A stretch of 64,000 bases of DNA from contig NZ_RRCN01000001.1 in assembly GCF_003863965.1 (NCBI RefSeq), forward strand, positions 4,794,304-4,858,303, read 5' to 3'. Source of the stretch: Paenibacillus oralis (lineage in GTDB: Bacteria; Bacillota; Bacilli; Paenibacillales; Paenibacillaceae). Under the pieces are notes generated by a model. It was given only the letters and a program-made list of their open reading frames with translations. It did not search any database and was not told the DNA's origin. Every line of letters begins with the position of its first letter. The stretch's first letter is position 1. A program made the translations under genes and the position numbers. Shown here one piece after another: positions 16,652 to 25,915 of the stretch.

Positions 16652-17551
16652 ATGAAAGCAGCCACAAACACACTGGCGGCGCACCGCAAACGGCGGTTTG
16701 ACATTTGGGATGTGCTGATCCATCTCGCGCTGGTCATGGCCTCGCTGGCCTGCCTGCTGCCGTTTGTTCACGTCGTGGCCAAATCTTTAAGCGATGATGC
16801 CTTTGTGATTGCGAACAAAGTGTTTCTCTGGCCGCAAGGGTTTACCCTGGAAGCGTATGGGAAAATTTTTGCCGATGCCAGCATCCTGCGATCTTTGTAC
16901 GTATCGGTGGTGGTAACGGTCGTGTTCACCATCCTGGGCATGCTGATCACGATCTGCGCGGCCTACCCGCTCTCCCGGAAGCAGCTGAAGGGCCGCACGG
17001 CGTTGACATTTATCTTTATGTTTACCCTGTACTTTGGCGGCGGCATCATTCCCGAATACATGCTGGTCAGCAATCTCGGCATGCTTGATACGTGGTGGGC
17101 GCTGATCCTGCCGCAGGCTTTCAGCGCGTTCAATTTTCTGATTATGAAGACGGCGATTACCAGCAGCATTCCGGTCAGCCTGGAGGAATCGGCGAGAATC
17201 GATGGCGCCGGGCACTTCCGAATTTTGTGGAGCATCGTTCTTCCGCTTTCCAAGCCGATCATCGCGACGTTGTCGCTCTTTTACGCCGTCGGACGTTGGA
17301 ATGCTTATCAAGACGCGCTGTTTTACATCAAGCAACAGGTTGATTTACGGCCGCTCCAGCTTAAATTGTATTACCTGGTCATCCAGGCGAGCGAAAGCTT
17401 TCAGCTGGAGGCCACGCAAGTATCGCTGAGCAACCCCGAGGTGCTTAAAGCATCATGCGTCGTATTCGCGACCTTGCCGATCCTTTGCATATATCCTTTT
17501 ATCCAGAAATATTTTGTGCAAGGGGTGATGCTTGGAGCCGTCAAGGAATAA
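16652..17551 (+). CDS. ABC transporter permease (LplC/YtcP type)
   Basis: The second permease of the importer, 299 residues with six predicted helices. Its EAA loop is EESARIDGAGHFRILWSIVL. The segment MFTLYFGGGIIPEYMLVSNL and the C-terminal YPFIQKYFVQGVMLGAVKE are characteristic of the CarB/LplC group. ATG 16652 follows a perfect AAAGGAGG. It forms a heterodimer with the preceding permease and depends on a shared ATPase encoded elsewhere. Confidence 0.93.
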   Translation: MKAATNTLAAHRKRRFDIWDVLIHLALVMASLACLLPFVHVVAKSLSDDAFVIANKVFLWPQGFTLEAYGKIFADASILRSLYVSVVVTVVFTILGMLITICAAYPLSRKQLKGRTALTFIFMFTLYFGGGIIPEYMLVSNLGMLDTWWALILPQAFSAFNFLIMKTAITSSIPVSLEESARIDGAGHFRILWSIVLPLSKPIIATLSLFYAVGRWNAYQDALFYIKQQVDLRPLQLKLYYLVIQASESFQLEATQVSLSNPEVLKASCVVFATLPILCIYPFIQKYFVQGVMLGAVKE

Positions 17552-17603
17552 CCGCGTCTTGCTATGGAAGGTTCAAACTATATTTCACGGGGGGAAATAA
17601 GCT

Positions 17604-19244
17604 ATGGGCAAAAAGAAAATCATTTCTTTGAGTTTGGCTTTATTGGTCATCGTGGGGTTGTTGTCGGGCTGCATGAGCGGCAGCGATAAAAAGGCAAACG
17701 GCAACTCATCCGAGCAGGCTCCATCCGCGAATAATACGGCCGAGGGCGAATATGCGGATTACTCCGCCGGTTTTCCCGAAAACGTAACCCTGGAAATTCC
17801 GGTCTATGAACGGGCGTTCGAGGGCTGGAACGTAACCGACAATTACTACACGCGCTGGATGCAAAAAGAGTTCGGCGACAAATATAACGTCACCCTGAAG
17901 TACGTGCCGATCACCCGCAGCAACGAGGTCACGGATTATGAGCAGCTGCTGGCCTCGCATAAAGCTCCGGACATCATTTTCCATTACGACATGCCTCAGG
18001 CGCTGGCTTACTATGGCGAGGGCGTTATGCAGGAACTGGACCTGAACGAAATTGCCCATTATGCCCCTACCTATTGGGGAAATATGGGCGAAACCATTAA
18101 ACAGTATGGTACTGTGGACGACAAAAATGTGTTCTTCTTCGGCGAGCGTCCGAGCTTGGACAGCTTTACAACTTTGATCCGCAAGGACTGGGTTGAGAAG
18201 GTCGGGATGAAAATGGAGGACTTGACCTCGCTTGAGAAATATAACGAGATGCTTGCCAAGTGGAAGGAAGCGGGACTAGGCGCCGGCGGCGAATTCTTGA
18301 AAAAGAACAACTTCACCTACAATTATGTCTTCCGCGACTGGCCGGCCGACGAGAAATACCGCGCGCTTTATTCGGATCTCGGCGTCGCGGATCTGACCAC
18401 CGCCGACACCGAACGTTACCTGCGCAATCTGAACTATCAATACAACAACGGCTTGATCGACAAGGAATTTTATTTGCGCGACGACGACAACAAGATCAAG
18501 GCCGAGTTTGTTGCGGGCAAGACCGGCACGTATGCCTTCTACCTCTCGAACAATACCGACGTCATCACCGCGACTCTGAAGAACAATCCGCAAGCGGAAT
18601 TCGCCGTTCTGGATACCCAGGCCGGCACGCCGGAGGGACGTAAGCCCCAGGGGCGCGCCTACTGGCCGTTCGGCATGATTATGGGCATTAACTATGAATC
18701 CACCGAAATAGAACGGGCCGCGATCTGGATGTACCTGGAATGGATGAGCCAGCCGGAAAATCTGTTCTTCTTGCAGAACGGCGTCGAAGGCCAAAACTAT
18801 ACGCTTGATGCCGATGGCATTGCCGTGAAAAGCGCGGATTTTAAAGGTGAATCGGTTCTTTCCCAAAATAACAACAAAGACTACTGGTGCCTTGTCATCG
18901 AAACCGTCAAATACGATAATCCGGAAAAGATGCGCGTGGCTTACCTCCGCAGCATGGCGCCTCCGGGCTACGAATCTTTGGCCGAAAATTCCTTGGCCTA
19001 CTACGACAAGTATGCGGAATACCGTACACCGGATGCCTTGTTCAGCGTCGTGCTCGAAAAAGTGAACGAATACAAGGCCGATCTCAATTCGCTTTTCCAA
19101 GAGCTGTACGTGAAGATTGCCATCGCGCCCGAAGCTGAGTTCGATGCCACGTACGAGGCGGCCAAGAAAACCTATCTTGATGCCGGGTATCAAGAAATTC
19201 TCGACGAAAAGCAGGCGGCGATCGAGGCCGGCAATTACAAATAA
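17604..19244 (+). CDS. Extracellular solute-binding lipoprotein (LplA/YtcQ type)
   Basis: A large binding lipoprotein of 546 residues. The signal peptide ends in lipobox LLSGC, followed by a Ser/Asn/Ala linker. The size and the late segment YWPFGMIMGINYESTEIERA, AAIWMYLEWMSQPEN match the LplA/YtcQ class that pairs with LplB/LplC permeases and binds oligosaccharides. ATG 17604 has GGGGGGAAATAAG upstream. Next to a GH105 enzyme, the likely ligand is an unsaturated rhamnogalacturonan disaccharide; that is inferred from context only. Confidence 0.9.
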   Translation: MGKKKIISLSLALLVIVGLLSGCMSGSDKKANGNSSEQAPSANNTAEGEYADYSAGFPENVTLEIPVYERAFEGWNVTDNYYTRWMQKEFGDKYNVTLKYVPITRSNEVTDYEQLLASHKAPDIIFHYDMPQALAYYGEGVMQELDLNEIAHYAPTYWGNMGETIKQYGTVDDKNVFFFGERPSLDSFTTLIRKDWVEKVGMKMEDLTSLEKYNEMLAKWKEAGLGAGGEFLKKNNFTYNYVFRDWPADEKYRALYSDLGVADLTTADTERYLRNLNYQYNNGLIDKEFYLRDDDNKIKAEFVAGKTGTYAFYLSNNTDVITATLKNNPQAEFAVLDTQAGTPEGRKPQGRAYWPFGMIMGINYESTEIERAAIWMYLEWMSQPENLFFLQNGVEGQNYTLDADGIAVKSADFKGESVLSQNNNKDYWCLVIETVKYDNPEKMRVAYLRSMAPPGYESLAENSLAYYDKYAEYRTPDALFSVVLEKVNEYKADLNSLFQELYVKIAIAPEAEFDATYEAAKKTYLDAGYQEILDEKQAAIEAGNYK

Positions 19245-19281
19245 GGGCTGTACTTAAAACATTTAGCGGGAGATGGACACG

Positions 19282-20316
19282 ATGAAATTGAATGCGGACC
19301 CGTCCGAGCTGAAGCAAATCATCGGACGCGTAGTGGACTACACCTTCGGTATGGATTTGACTTGGGATTGGCCGTGCGGCGTCGCCTATTACGGGATCAG
19401 CCGGGCGTTTGAAGCGACCGGGGAGCAGGCCTATCTTGAGCGGATGGCCGAGTGGTGCGATGAGTACATCGAGGCCGGGCTTCCGGGATGGACGGTAAAT
19501 ACATGCGCGATGGGCCACATGCTGCTCACATTGTATGAACAAACGGAGGACCGGAAATATCTCGACCTTATTTTAAGCAAGGTGGATTATCTGCAGAACA
19601 AAGCGCTGCGCTTTGGGGACCGGGTGCTTCAGCATACGGTGTCGGCGAATAACGATTTTCCCGAACAGTGCTGGGCGGACACCTTGTTTATGGCGGCGTA
19701 TTTCATGCTGCGTGCCGGCGTGAAGCTGGGAGAGAAGTCCCTGATCGATGATGCGCTGCACCAATTTTATTGGCATATTAATTATTTGCAGGACGCGGAC
19801 ACCGGCCTGTGGTACCACGGCTACAACCACATCAGCCAGGATCATATGTCCGGCATCTTCTGGGGGCGCGCCAACGCTTGGGCGGCTTATACGATGTCCC
19901 GGGTGGGAAAAGTGCTGCCGGAAGCTTATTTGTATCCTCCTTTTATGCATATCGGAAGTTCTTTACGTGACCAGCTTGCGGCCATCAAAACACTGCAGCG
20001 GGAGGACGGTCTTTGGGGCACCGTGCTTGACTATCCGGCATCGTACGGCGAGGTATCGGCGACAGCGGGCATCGCGGCGGCGATGGTGATGCAAGGCAAT
20101 CCGCTGCATGCCAAATATGTGCAGCGGGCACTGGACGGTGTGCTAATCAGTATTGCCGGTAATGGGCGGGTACTGAACGTTTCGGGCGGCACCGCGGTCA
20201 TGAAGGACATTGAAGGTTATCTTGGCGTGGATAAGAAATGGGCCCAAGGCTGGGGCCAGGGGCTGGCGTTGGCCTTGCTTGCGGCAGTGATTGAAAATAA
20301 CAAGAGCGATAAGTAA
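19282..20316 (+). CDS. GH105/GH88-type unsaturated rhamnogalacturonyl hydrolase (YteR/YesR-like)
   Basis: A cytosolic (alpha/alpha)6-barrel hydrolase of 344 residues that removes the 4,5-unsaturated uronic acid from lyase products. The motif PEQCWADTLFMAAYFMLR carries the catalytic Asp equivalent of YteR; WGRANAWAAYTMSR and EVSATAGIAAAM are further family landmarks. ATG 19282 is chosen over ATG 19273 because GGGAG lies 9 bp before it. It ends the importer operon, as in the Bacillus yte/ytc locus, so imported unsaturated disaccharides would be cleaved in the cytosol. A pectate lyase partner is not in the window. Confidence 0.9.
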   Translation: MKLNADPSELKQIIGRVVDYTFGMDLTWDWPCGVAYYGISRAFEATGEQAYLERMAEWCDEYIEAGLPGWTVNTCAMGHMLLTLYEQTEDRKYLDLILSKVDYLQNKALRFGDRVLQHTVSANNDFPEQCWADTLFMAAYFMLRAGVKLGEKSLIDDALHQFYWHINYLQDADTGLWYHGYNHISQDHMSGIFWGRANAWAAYTMSRVGKVLPEAYLYPPFMHIGSSLRDQLAAIKTLQREDGLWGTVLDYPASYGEVSATAGIAAAMVMQGNPLHAKYVQRALDGVLISIAGNGRVLNVSGGTAVMKDIEGYLGVDKKWAQGWGQGLALALLAAVIENNKSDK

Positions 20317-20329
20317 GATGTAACCGTTT

Positions 20330-20384
20330 ACCGTCAGAAAAAGAATAAGGCCCTTCCGGCTTCCTATCGGAAGCGGAAGGGCTG
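20330..20384 (-). terminator. Terminator between convergent operons (mainly for the sucrose operon)
   Basis: CCCTTCCG-GCTTCC pairs with GGAAG-CGGAAGGG around a TAT loop. Read on the minus strand it is followed by TTATTCTTTTT, a good terminator for the PTS operon. It may also stop the GH105 operon from the other side. Confidence 0.8.
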
Positions 20385-20410
20385 AAATTTAGCTTTCCCG
20401 TCCTGTTCGA

Positions 20411-22339
20411 TTACTTTTTCAAATTTACCGTAATCACGTTATCCTGAACCGCCGTTACGTTGCCTTCCCCGGAAGGAAGGACTTGTTCGACGGAATCCAA
20501 TCCGGAAGGGATGAGCACGGGGGTAACCACTGGAAGTTCCGCCTGCCGGATCACATTCAGGTCAAACTCGATGAGAAGCTGCCCTTTGGCAACTTTGTCC
20601 CCCGTGTTCACGTGGGTCGTAAACCCGGTTCCTTTCAATCCTACTGTATTGATGCCGATATGGATCAACAGTTGTACGCCGCTCTCATGTTCAAGAATAA
20701 CCGCATGCTTGCTCTTATCCATCACATGGGCAACGGTTCCGTCAAAAGGAGCGAAGGCTTTACCCTCCGACGGTTCGATGGCGATGCCTTCTCCCATGTG
20801 CTTCTCCGCAAATGCCGGGTCTGGGACCTGCGTGATGGATACGGCCTTGCCCGTGATGGGGGAGGGGATCTCCAGCTTCTCAAGAGCAAGGGCTGGCTTG
20901 GCGGCCGGCACTTCCGCTGCGGCCTGAGACGCTGCGGACCCGCTTTCTTCTTTGACCGCTTCATTTTTGTAACCAAAAATCCATGTTAATGCGAAGGCGA
21001 CGGCCATCGCCGCAACATTAGACAAAATATACAATGGAAGCTGACTGTTCAGGTACAGAAGTGTGCCCGGGATGACCGTAATCGACATGCCCGTTCCGGC
21101 CAAATGGAAAAACGAAGCCAGGAAACCGCCGACCGCTCCGCCGATCAGCCCCATAACAAACGGCTTCATGTATCTTAAATTGACGCCAAAAATGGCCGGC
21201 TCGGTAATGCCCAGGAAAGCCGACAGCGAGGACGGCAGGGCAAGCGCTTTGAGCTTCATGTTTTTCGTCTTCAAGCCTACAGCCAGACAGGCTGCTCCTT
21301 GGGCGGCCATGGCCGTGGTGATAATGGCGTTAAAAGGATTGCTGCCGCTCTGTTCGAGAAGCTGGATTTCCAGGAAGTTGAAAATATGATGAACGCCCGA
21401 AACCACAATAATTTGGTGCAGGAAACCTATAACAAGACCGGCGATGCCATACGGCAGGTCGAGCACGGTTACCGTTCCATGAAGCACCCACTCCTCCAAG
21501 GAATGGAAGACCGGACCGATCACGAACAGCCCCAGCGAAATCATAATCAATAAGGTAATAAACGGGGTTAAAATCAAATCCAACGCTTCCGGAATACGTT
21601 TGCGCAAAAACTTCTCCAGTTTGGCTCCAATCAAGCCCACAAAAAACGCCGGCAATACGGATCCCTGATAACCTACAATCGGAATAAAGCCAAACATAAC
21701 CAGCGGGTGAGCGGAACCGTCCGCAACGCTGTAGGCGTTGGGGAGCGCCGGATTAACCAGCATGAGACCCAGCACAATCCCGAGCACCGGGCTTCCGCCG
21801 AAAACTTTGAACGCGGACCAGGCCACCAAGGCAGGAAGGAAGGCAAAGGCCGTGTCCGTCAGAACTTGGGTAAATAACAGGAAGTTAGGCGATATATCTT
21901 CGGGAGTCGCCCCAAACCAGGCAAGAATCAGCTCCTGGGTCAGCAAACCGCGCAGGCCCATGAAAAGCCCGGTTGCCACCAGCACGGGAATAATGGGCAC
22001 AAATACGTCGCCGAAGGTGCGGATAGCGCGCTGGAATAGATTGCCCTGTTTTGTTCCTTGGCTTTTCAGACTCTCTTTCGAGGTGCTTTCAATGCCAAGC
22101 TTTTCGACTTCCTCAAATATTCGATTGACCGTTCCTGTCCCGAAAATAATTTGATATTGCCCCGAGTTGAAAAATGCGCCTTTGACTTTATTGATATTTT
22201 CGACTTGCTGTTGATTGATTTTATCCTTATCCAGCACCATGATCCGCAAACGTGTCGCGCAGTGGGCGATAGAGGCGATGTTTTCTTTGCCTCCGACAGC
22301 CTGGATCACTTCTTTAGCAATTTGCTGATTTTCCGACAT
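20411..22339 (-). CDS. scrA: Sucrose-type PTS transporter EIIBCA
   Basis: A phosphotransferase transporter of 642 residues that imports and phosphorylates sucrose. Domain order is B-C-A. The IIB phosphorylation Cys is in ASIAHCATRLRIM (about residue 26). IIC spans about residues 105-455 with family motifs GLVIGFLHQIIVVSGVHHIF and LGITEPAIFGVNLRYMKPF. IIA carries its His in QLLIHIGINTVGL (about residue 560). The fused IIA means no separate glucose-type IIA is needed. Its start overlaps the 3' end of the GH32 gene by 26 bp, so the two are translationally coupled. The specificity for sucrose is inferred from the neighbours; beta-glucoside PTS are close relatives. Confidence 0.9.
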   Translation of the reverse strand: MSENQQIAKEVIQAVGGKENIASIAHCATRLRIMVLDKDKINQQQVENINKVKGAFFNSGQYQIIFGTGTVNRIFEEVEKLGIESTSKESLKSQGTKQGNLFQRAIRTFGDVFVPIIPVLVATGLFMGLRGLLTQELILAWFGATPEDISPNFLLFTQVLTDTAFAFLPALVAWSAFKVFGGSPVLGIVLGLMLVNPALPNAYSVADGSAHPLVMFGFIPIVGYQGSVLPAFFVGLIGAKLEKFLRKRIPEALDLILTPFITLLIMISLGLFVIGPVFHSLEEWVLHGTVTVLDLPYGIAGLVIGFLHQIIVVSGVHHIFNFLEIQLLEQSGSNPFNAIITTAMAAQGAACLAVGLKTKNMKLKALALPSSLSAFLGITEPAIFGVNLRYMKPFVMGLIGGAVGGFLASFFHLAGTGMSITVIPGTLLYLNSQLPLYILSNVAAMAVAFALTWIFGYKNEAVKEESGSAASQAAAEVPAAKPALALEKLEIPSPITGKAVSITQVPDPAFAEKHMGEGIAIEPSEGKAFAPFDGTVAHVMDKSKHAVILEHESGVQLLIHIGINTVGLKGTGFTTHVNTGDKVAKGQLLIEFDLNVIRQAELPVVTPVLIPSGLDSVEQVLPSGEGNVTAVQDNVITVNLKK

Positions 22340-23834
22340 GGCTTTCGTCCCCTTTTTCCATTGATGTTATATCCCATTTGAGGACACGGAACTCCGCGCT
22401 CCCGCCGTAAGAAAACAATCGTATTTCCGTACTCCCGGGATCCGGGAAGATCCGGCTGGTAAACACTTCCTCACCATCATTAACAAAAACTTCAACCGAG
22501 GACACGTCCACAAAGAGATGGAATTTGAGCTTGCCAGCGGCCATACGGCAGCGGCGAATATTTCCGTTGATCTCGCCCAGGACCTGACCGGATAGGGAGC
22601 GGTCGAGGATGAGTTTGTTTGAGGCTCCGTCGTATTTTAGAACCGTTTTCTCCTCGCCGCCGGCGCGAAACTCAAGTCCAACCTCTGCGGCATCCCCATT
22701 TGCAATTTCACAGATCAGCTCGTAGGAGATGCCTTCGAAACCGTTCAGCCGTTTTGTCTCGTTGTTTAGAGTAATTTCGGCGCTGTGCATCGCTTTTCTA
22801 AGCTTGGCGAGCTCCGGTACCGGCTGCTGGATCAGCTTTCCGTCCCGCAGCGTTAATTGACGGGGAAGCGTCAAGCAGCCCGACCAGCCGCTTTCATCCG
22901 TCGGGTAATCCACGTCCGGCAGCCCCATCCAGCCAACCAGGAGACGCCGCCCATCCGGAGCTAGCATCGTTTGTGCCGCGTAAAAATCAAACCCCCGATC
23001 CAATTCCTCAAATGGGCCATGATTGAATTCCAGGGTTAACGGATTAAGCGGCTTTCCGATCACATAACCCGTCTGGTAGATGTTGTTGAATCTGTCCTCA
23101 TCGGCTTCCAGGCCTTGGGGGCAAAACAGCAAAACTCCCGAATCATCCAATTCAAAATAGTCCGGGCATTCCCACATGTAACCGAAACGAGGCAGCCGGG
23201 TTTTGATCTCTCCTGTAAACTCCCATTGGAGAAGATCCTTGGAACGGTATAAGACGGCGCTGCCTGTACGGTCCGTTCTTTGGGCACCGATCACGCAGCA
23301 GTAATCGTCTCCCGATTTCCAAACCTTCGGATCCCTGAAATGATCCGTATACCCGGGAGGAACCGAGGAAATCACCGGCTGTCCGAGCTTATTGATAAAA
23401 CCGCTTTCATTCATATAGGCCAAGCATTGAAAGGGGTGTCTGTTCCACGCTTCATCCCGCGTATTTCCCGTATACAGCAAATACAACCGGCCGTCCTTTT
23501 CAATGGCGCTGCCCGAATAGGCGCCGTGCGAATCGTAAGGGCCTCCGGGCTCAAGACCGATTCCCATGCTGTCCCAAGTGGCCAGATCGGCGGACTTGGT
23601 ATGGTACCAATACTTCATGCCATGATCGGTCCCTAGAGGGAACCATTGATAGAACAAATGATATTCGCCTTGATAGTATGAAAAGCCGTTCGGATCGTTG
23701 AGCAACCCTGTCGGGGGTTGAATGTGGTAATTTTGCCGCCAGACGCTGCGGTTGACTTTATCCTGGAGTTCCGCCAATTCACCGGGTTTCGCCTGTGTAA
23801 TCAGCCGGTATTTTTCTTCTTTCGTCATTTTCAT
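22314..23834 (-). CDS. scrB: Sucrose-6-phosphate hydrolase (GH32)
   Basis: A cytosolic GH32 enzyme of 506 residues that splits sucrose 6-phosphate into glucose 6-phosphate and fructose. Three catalytic landmarks are present: the nucleophile Asp in GLLNDPNGF, the transition-state stabiliser in HFRDPKVW and the acid/base Glu in GYMWECPDYF. A C-terminal beta-sandwich ends with FVDVSSVEVFVNDGEEVFTS. ATG at 23834 follows GGAG at 8 bp. It is the first gene of the operon after the three-operator region, with the PTS gene overlapping its end. Confidence 0.95.
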   Translation of the reverse strand: MKMTKEEKYRLITQAKPGELAELQDKVNRSVWRQNYHIQPPTGLLNDPNGFSYYQGEYHLFYQWFPLGTDHGMKYWYHTKSADLATWDSMGIGLEPGGPYDSHGAYSGSAIEKDGRLYLLYTGNTRDEAWNRHPFQCLAYMNESGFINKLGQPVISSVPPGYTDHFRDPKVWKSGDDYCCVIGAQRTDRTGSAVLYRSKDLLQWEFTGEIKTRLPRFGYMWECPDYFELDDSGVLLFCPQGLEADEDRFNNIYQTGYVIGKPLNPLTLEFNHGPFEELDRGFDFYAAQTMLAPDGRRLLVGWMGLPDVDYPTDESGWSGCLTLPRQLTLRDGKLIQQPVPELAKLRKAMHSAEITLNNETKRLNGFEGISYELICEIANGDAAEVGLEFRAGGEEKTVLKYDGASNKLILDRSLSGQVLGEINGNIRRCRMAAGKLKFHLFVDVSSVEVFVNDGEEVFTSRIFPDPGSTEIRLFSYGGSAEFRVLKWDITSMEKGDESHVGKSANC

Positions 23835-23854
23835 TGCTGTACTCCATTCTGAGT

Positions 23855-23868
23855 TGTGATCGATCACA
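23855..23868. promoter_or_regulatory. 14-bp perfect palindrome in the sucrose operon leader
   Basis: TGTGATCGATCACA lies between operator 1 and the GH32 ribosome site. Its half-sites TGTGA/TCACA resemble Crp/Fnr-type sites, but the central gap is 4 instead of 6 bp. The role is unknown; a second regulator is possible. Confidence 0.4.
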
Positions 23869-23870
23869 TC

Positions 23871-23882
23871 GGAACCGGTTCC
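23871..23882. promoter_or_regulatory. ScrR-type operator 1
   Basis: GGAACCGGTTCC is a perfect 12-bp palindrome of the kind bound by LacI/ScrR regulators, nearest to the GH32 start. Confidence 0.75.
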
Positions 23883-23904
23883 ACTTCGGCGAAAAAAATA
23901 TACC

Positions 23905-23916
23905 GGAACCGGTTCC
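23905..23916. promoter_or_regulatory. ScrR-type operator 2
   Basis: An identical GGAACCGGTTCC, embedded in the longer dyad CCGGAACCGGTTCCGG. On the minus strand it ends 5 bp before a TATATT -10-like box, so it probably overlaps the operon promoter. Confidence 0.78.
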
Positions 23917-23956
23917 GGTTAAAACTAAAATTTATCCGGTCCACCCTTATTAAGAT

Positions 23957-23968
23957 GGAACCGGTTCC
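23957..23968. promoter_or_regulatory. ScrR-type operator 3
   Basis: A third identical GGAACCGGTTCC, just past the scrR stop. Centre-to-centre distances to operators 2 and 1 are 52 and 86 bp, which would allow looping. Confidence 0.75.
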
Positions 23969-23975
23969 TGTGAGA

Positions 23976-24977
23976 CTATAATAACGGATGGGATGATAAG
24001 TTGTCAACGCTTTCCCGTTGGATTAGTTCAACGTCCATCATGGTCAGCTTGTCGACCGGTTTCTCAAGCACCAGTTGGATGATGTTGTCGGCCGCTCTTT
24101 TTCCCGCCTCATAATAATGGTATTTGACCGTCGTCAGGGCAGGATGGATGATTTCCGTGATATCGTACCCTCCAAAGCCGGTAACCGACAATTCCTCGGG
24201 GATGCGAATCCCCTTTAAATGGGCCGCTTTAATCACGCCAAGCGCGATATTGTCGGTGGCGCACACGATGATGGAAGGCCGCGTGTCCTCGAGCAGCCGG
24301 GAAGCCGCGACCACGGCATCGGACATTTTAAAGCTTGTCTCCAGGTAGCTTGCCTCACAGTGTGGACAGGCGGCCAATGCTTCCCTGAAGCCTTCTTTTC
24401 TGCGTATACCGACAGCCTCATCTTTTTCGGTAACCCCCAGATAGACAATCTTCCGGTGTCCTTTGCTTAATACATGCCGCCCCATCAGCCGTCCGGCCTG
24501 TTGGTCGTCGTGAATCAGACTGTGAATTTGCTCATTTTTTTGTCCCACCAGAATCACGGGGATGTCGATTTTCTTGATCGCCGTTAAGTGGGCTTCCGTG
24601 ACTTGGGCGGCCAACAGGATAATGCCCGAAATTTTTTGCCGGGCAAAATCATAGATCGCTTCAATTTCCCGTTCCATATTCTGACTCGTATTCGAAATCA
24701 GCATTTGATAGTGATTGCTCCGAAGTTCTTCATCGATTCCGATCAAGGTTTGCGAGGTGGCGAAGGAATCGAGGCGGGGAACCACGGTGCCGATAAAGTT
24801 GGTTTTCTTTGCTTTCAGACTTTGGGCAAAAGTGTTGGGGACATAATTTTGCTCTTTAATGATATGCTCAATTTTCCGCCGCGTCTTCTCGCTGACCGGT
24901 CCGCCGTTTAAATAACGGGAAACCGTACTTTTGGCCACGCCTGCCATACGGGCGATATCAGAAATCGTTTTTATCAT
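23976..24977 (-). CDS. scrR: LacI-family repressor of the sucrose operon
   Basis: A 333-residue repressor. The N-terminal helix-turn-helix is ISDIARMAGVAKSTVSRYLN, with the hinge NYVPNTFAQSLKAKKT, then a periplasmic-binding-protein-like effector domain (start FIGTVVPRLDSF, later IIVCATDNIALGVI). The ATG at 24977 follows AGAGGAG. The gene lies just upstream of the GH32-PTS genes on the same strand, and three identical LacI-type palindromes follow its stop, so it almost certainly controls that operon. The probable inducers are sucrose phosphate or fructose. Confidence 0.9.
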   Translation of the reverse strand: MIKTISDIARMAGVAKSTVSRYLNGGPVSEKTRRKIEHIIKEQNYVPNTFAQSLKAKKTNFIGTVVPRLDSFATSQTLIGIDEELRSNHYQMLISNTSQNMEREIEAIYDFARQKISGIILLAAQVTEAHLTAIKKIDIPVILVGQKNEQIHSLIHDDQQAGRLMGRHVLSKGHRKIVYLGVTEKDEAVGIRRKEGFREALAACPHCEASYLETSFKMSDAVVAASRLLEDTRPSIIVCATDNIALGVIKAAHLKGIRIPEELSVTGFGGYDITEIIHPALTTVKYHYYEAGKRAADNIIQLVLEKPVDKLTMMDVELIQRESVDNLSSHPLL

Positions 24978-25039
24978 AAATAACTCCTCTGCGAACAGTT
25001 CACCATGTAATCATGATATATAATAGGCTCCTTCACCAT

Positions 25040-25440
25040 TATACTCATTTCTGTTCCATGAGGCTAAGTATTCGCGCAAAGGAGATGGTCCGCATGAGCC
25101 ACCGGCCTATCCCGGTTCGCGAGCTTCAATTCACCTATGCCGCTCCGGCCGATCTCAGCGCATATGTCTCATTGTTTGGGACCAGCCCCCGGTTTGGCGG
25201 GAAAGAGTCGTATTTGCGAATGAGCAGGGAAGTGTTGCTGTTCCCGATTCTGTACTCGGACCCGAGATTGCTCAAGGCCTTTGAACCGATTGCGGAGGAA
25301 TTAAAAAACAATACTCGATCAGCGAGATCGCCTATTTGCTTCATTATTCGGAACCAAGCGCATTTCATAATGCTTTTAAAAAACGGACAGGGCTCACGCC
25401 AGGGCAATACCGTGCGGAAGCGATGAAAGGAATACTTTAA
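25040..25440 (+). pseudogene. Remnant of an AraC regulator with N-terminal effector domain
   Basis: The frame from about 25055 to 25308 reads VRELQFTYAAPADLSAYVSLF and later LLKAFEPIAEELKN, matching the middle of AraC regulators that carry the arabinose-binding-like N-terminal domain. The reading then changes phase and continues as the last helix-turn-helix (YSISEIAYLLHYSEPSAFHN, then FKKRTGLTPGQYR) to a stop at 25440. About 110 N-terminal residues and the first helix-turn-helix (about 70 residues) are missing, so the gene is dead. Confidence 0.7.
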
Positions 25441-25477
25441 AAAAAATGCTTAACGAAATAAATTATGAATCTGGCTC

Positions 25478-25843
25478 TGAGGTGGCTGTCTATAGCATTC
25501 GTGTCATGGATTCCCTGCGTGCATGCTGCTTTGCATGATTATCCCTTTCGTTCAGGGGGGCATGGGGTGGGGGCTTCACGGTCTTTTCATTTTTCGTGGT
25601 GTCTTGCCCCATTCCTCCCGTCAGGTCTGCTTCACTTCTCACAAACCTGTCTAATGATCTCGAACAGATCTGCTTCTCCCAAAAATATCTGCTTCTCCCA
25701 AACAGATCTGCTTCTCCTGAATTTATCTTCTTCTCTGCTTCGTGATCAAACGGGATAATCGTGCAAAGCGACCAGACAGCGGATGTTGATCTGCCGACCA
25801 ACCCACCGGCCTTACCTGTCAAGCACTGATTATTAGGTTGAGT
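25478..25843. repeat. Transposase-less derivative of the IS-like element at 4.5-6.5 kb
   Basis: From 25,481 to about 25,575 the plus strand matches 6138-6240 of the minus strand. From about 25,576 to 25,830 the minus strand matches 4741-4975, sharing GGCAGATCAACA, CGCTGTC, TTTGCACGATTATCCC, GGAGAAGCAGAT, TTCGAGAT and GAAAAGACCGTGA. So the two arms of the 4.5-kb element sit here back to back with the transposase removed. The inner GTTGAGT at 25,837-25,843 corresponds to the terminal repeat. An AGATCTGCTTCTC-type motif is itself repeated three times (25,666-25,715). No gene is supported in this stretch. Confidence 0.55.
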
Positions 25844-25915
25844 CAAAAATTTTTGGAATTTTTTGTTGTATGGTGCTAGCCGTTGTGCTAAACTTTCAAA
25901 ACAGGAGATGATCAG

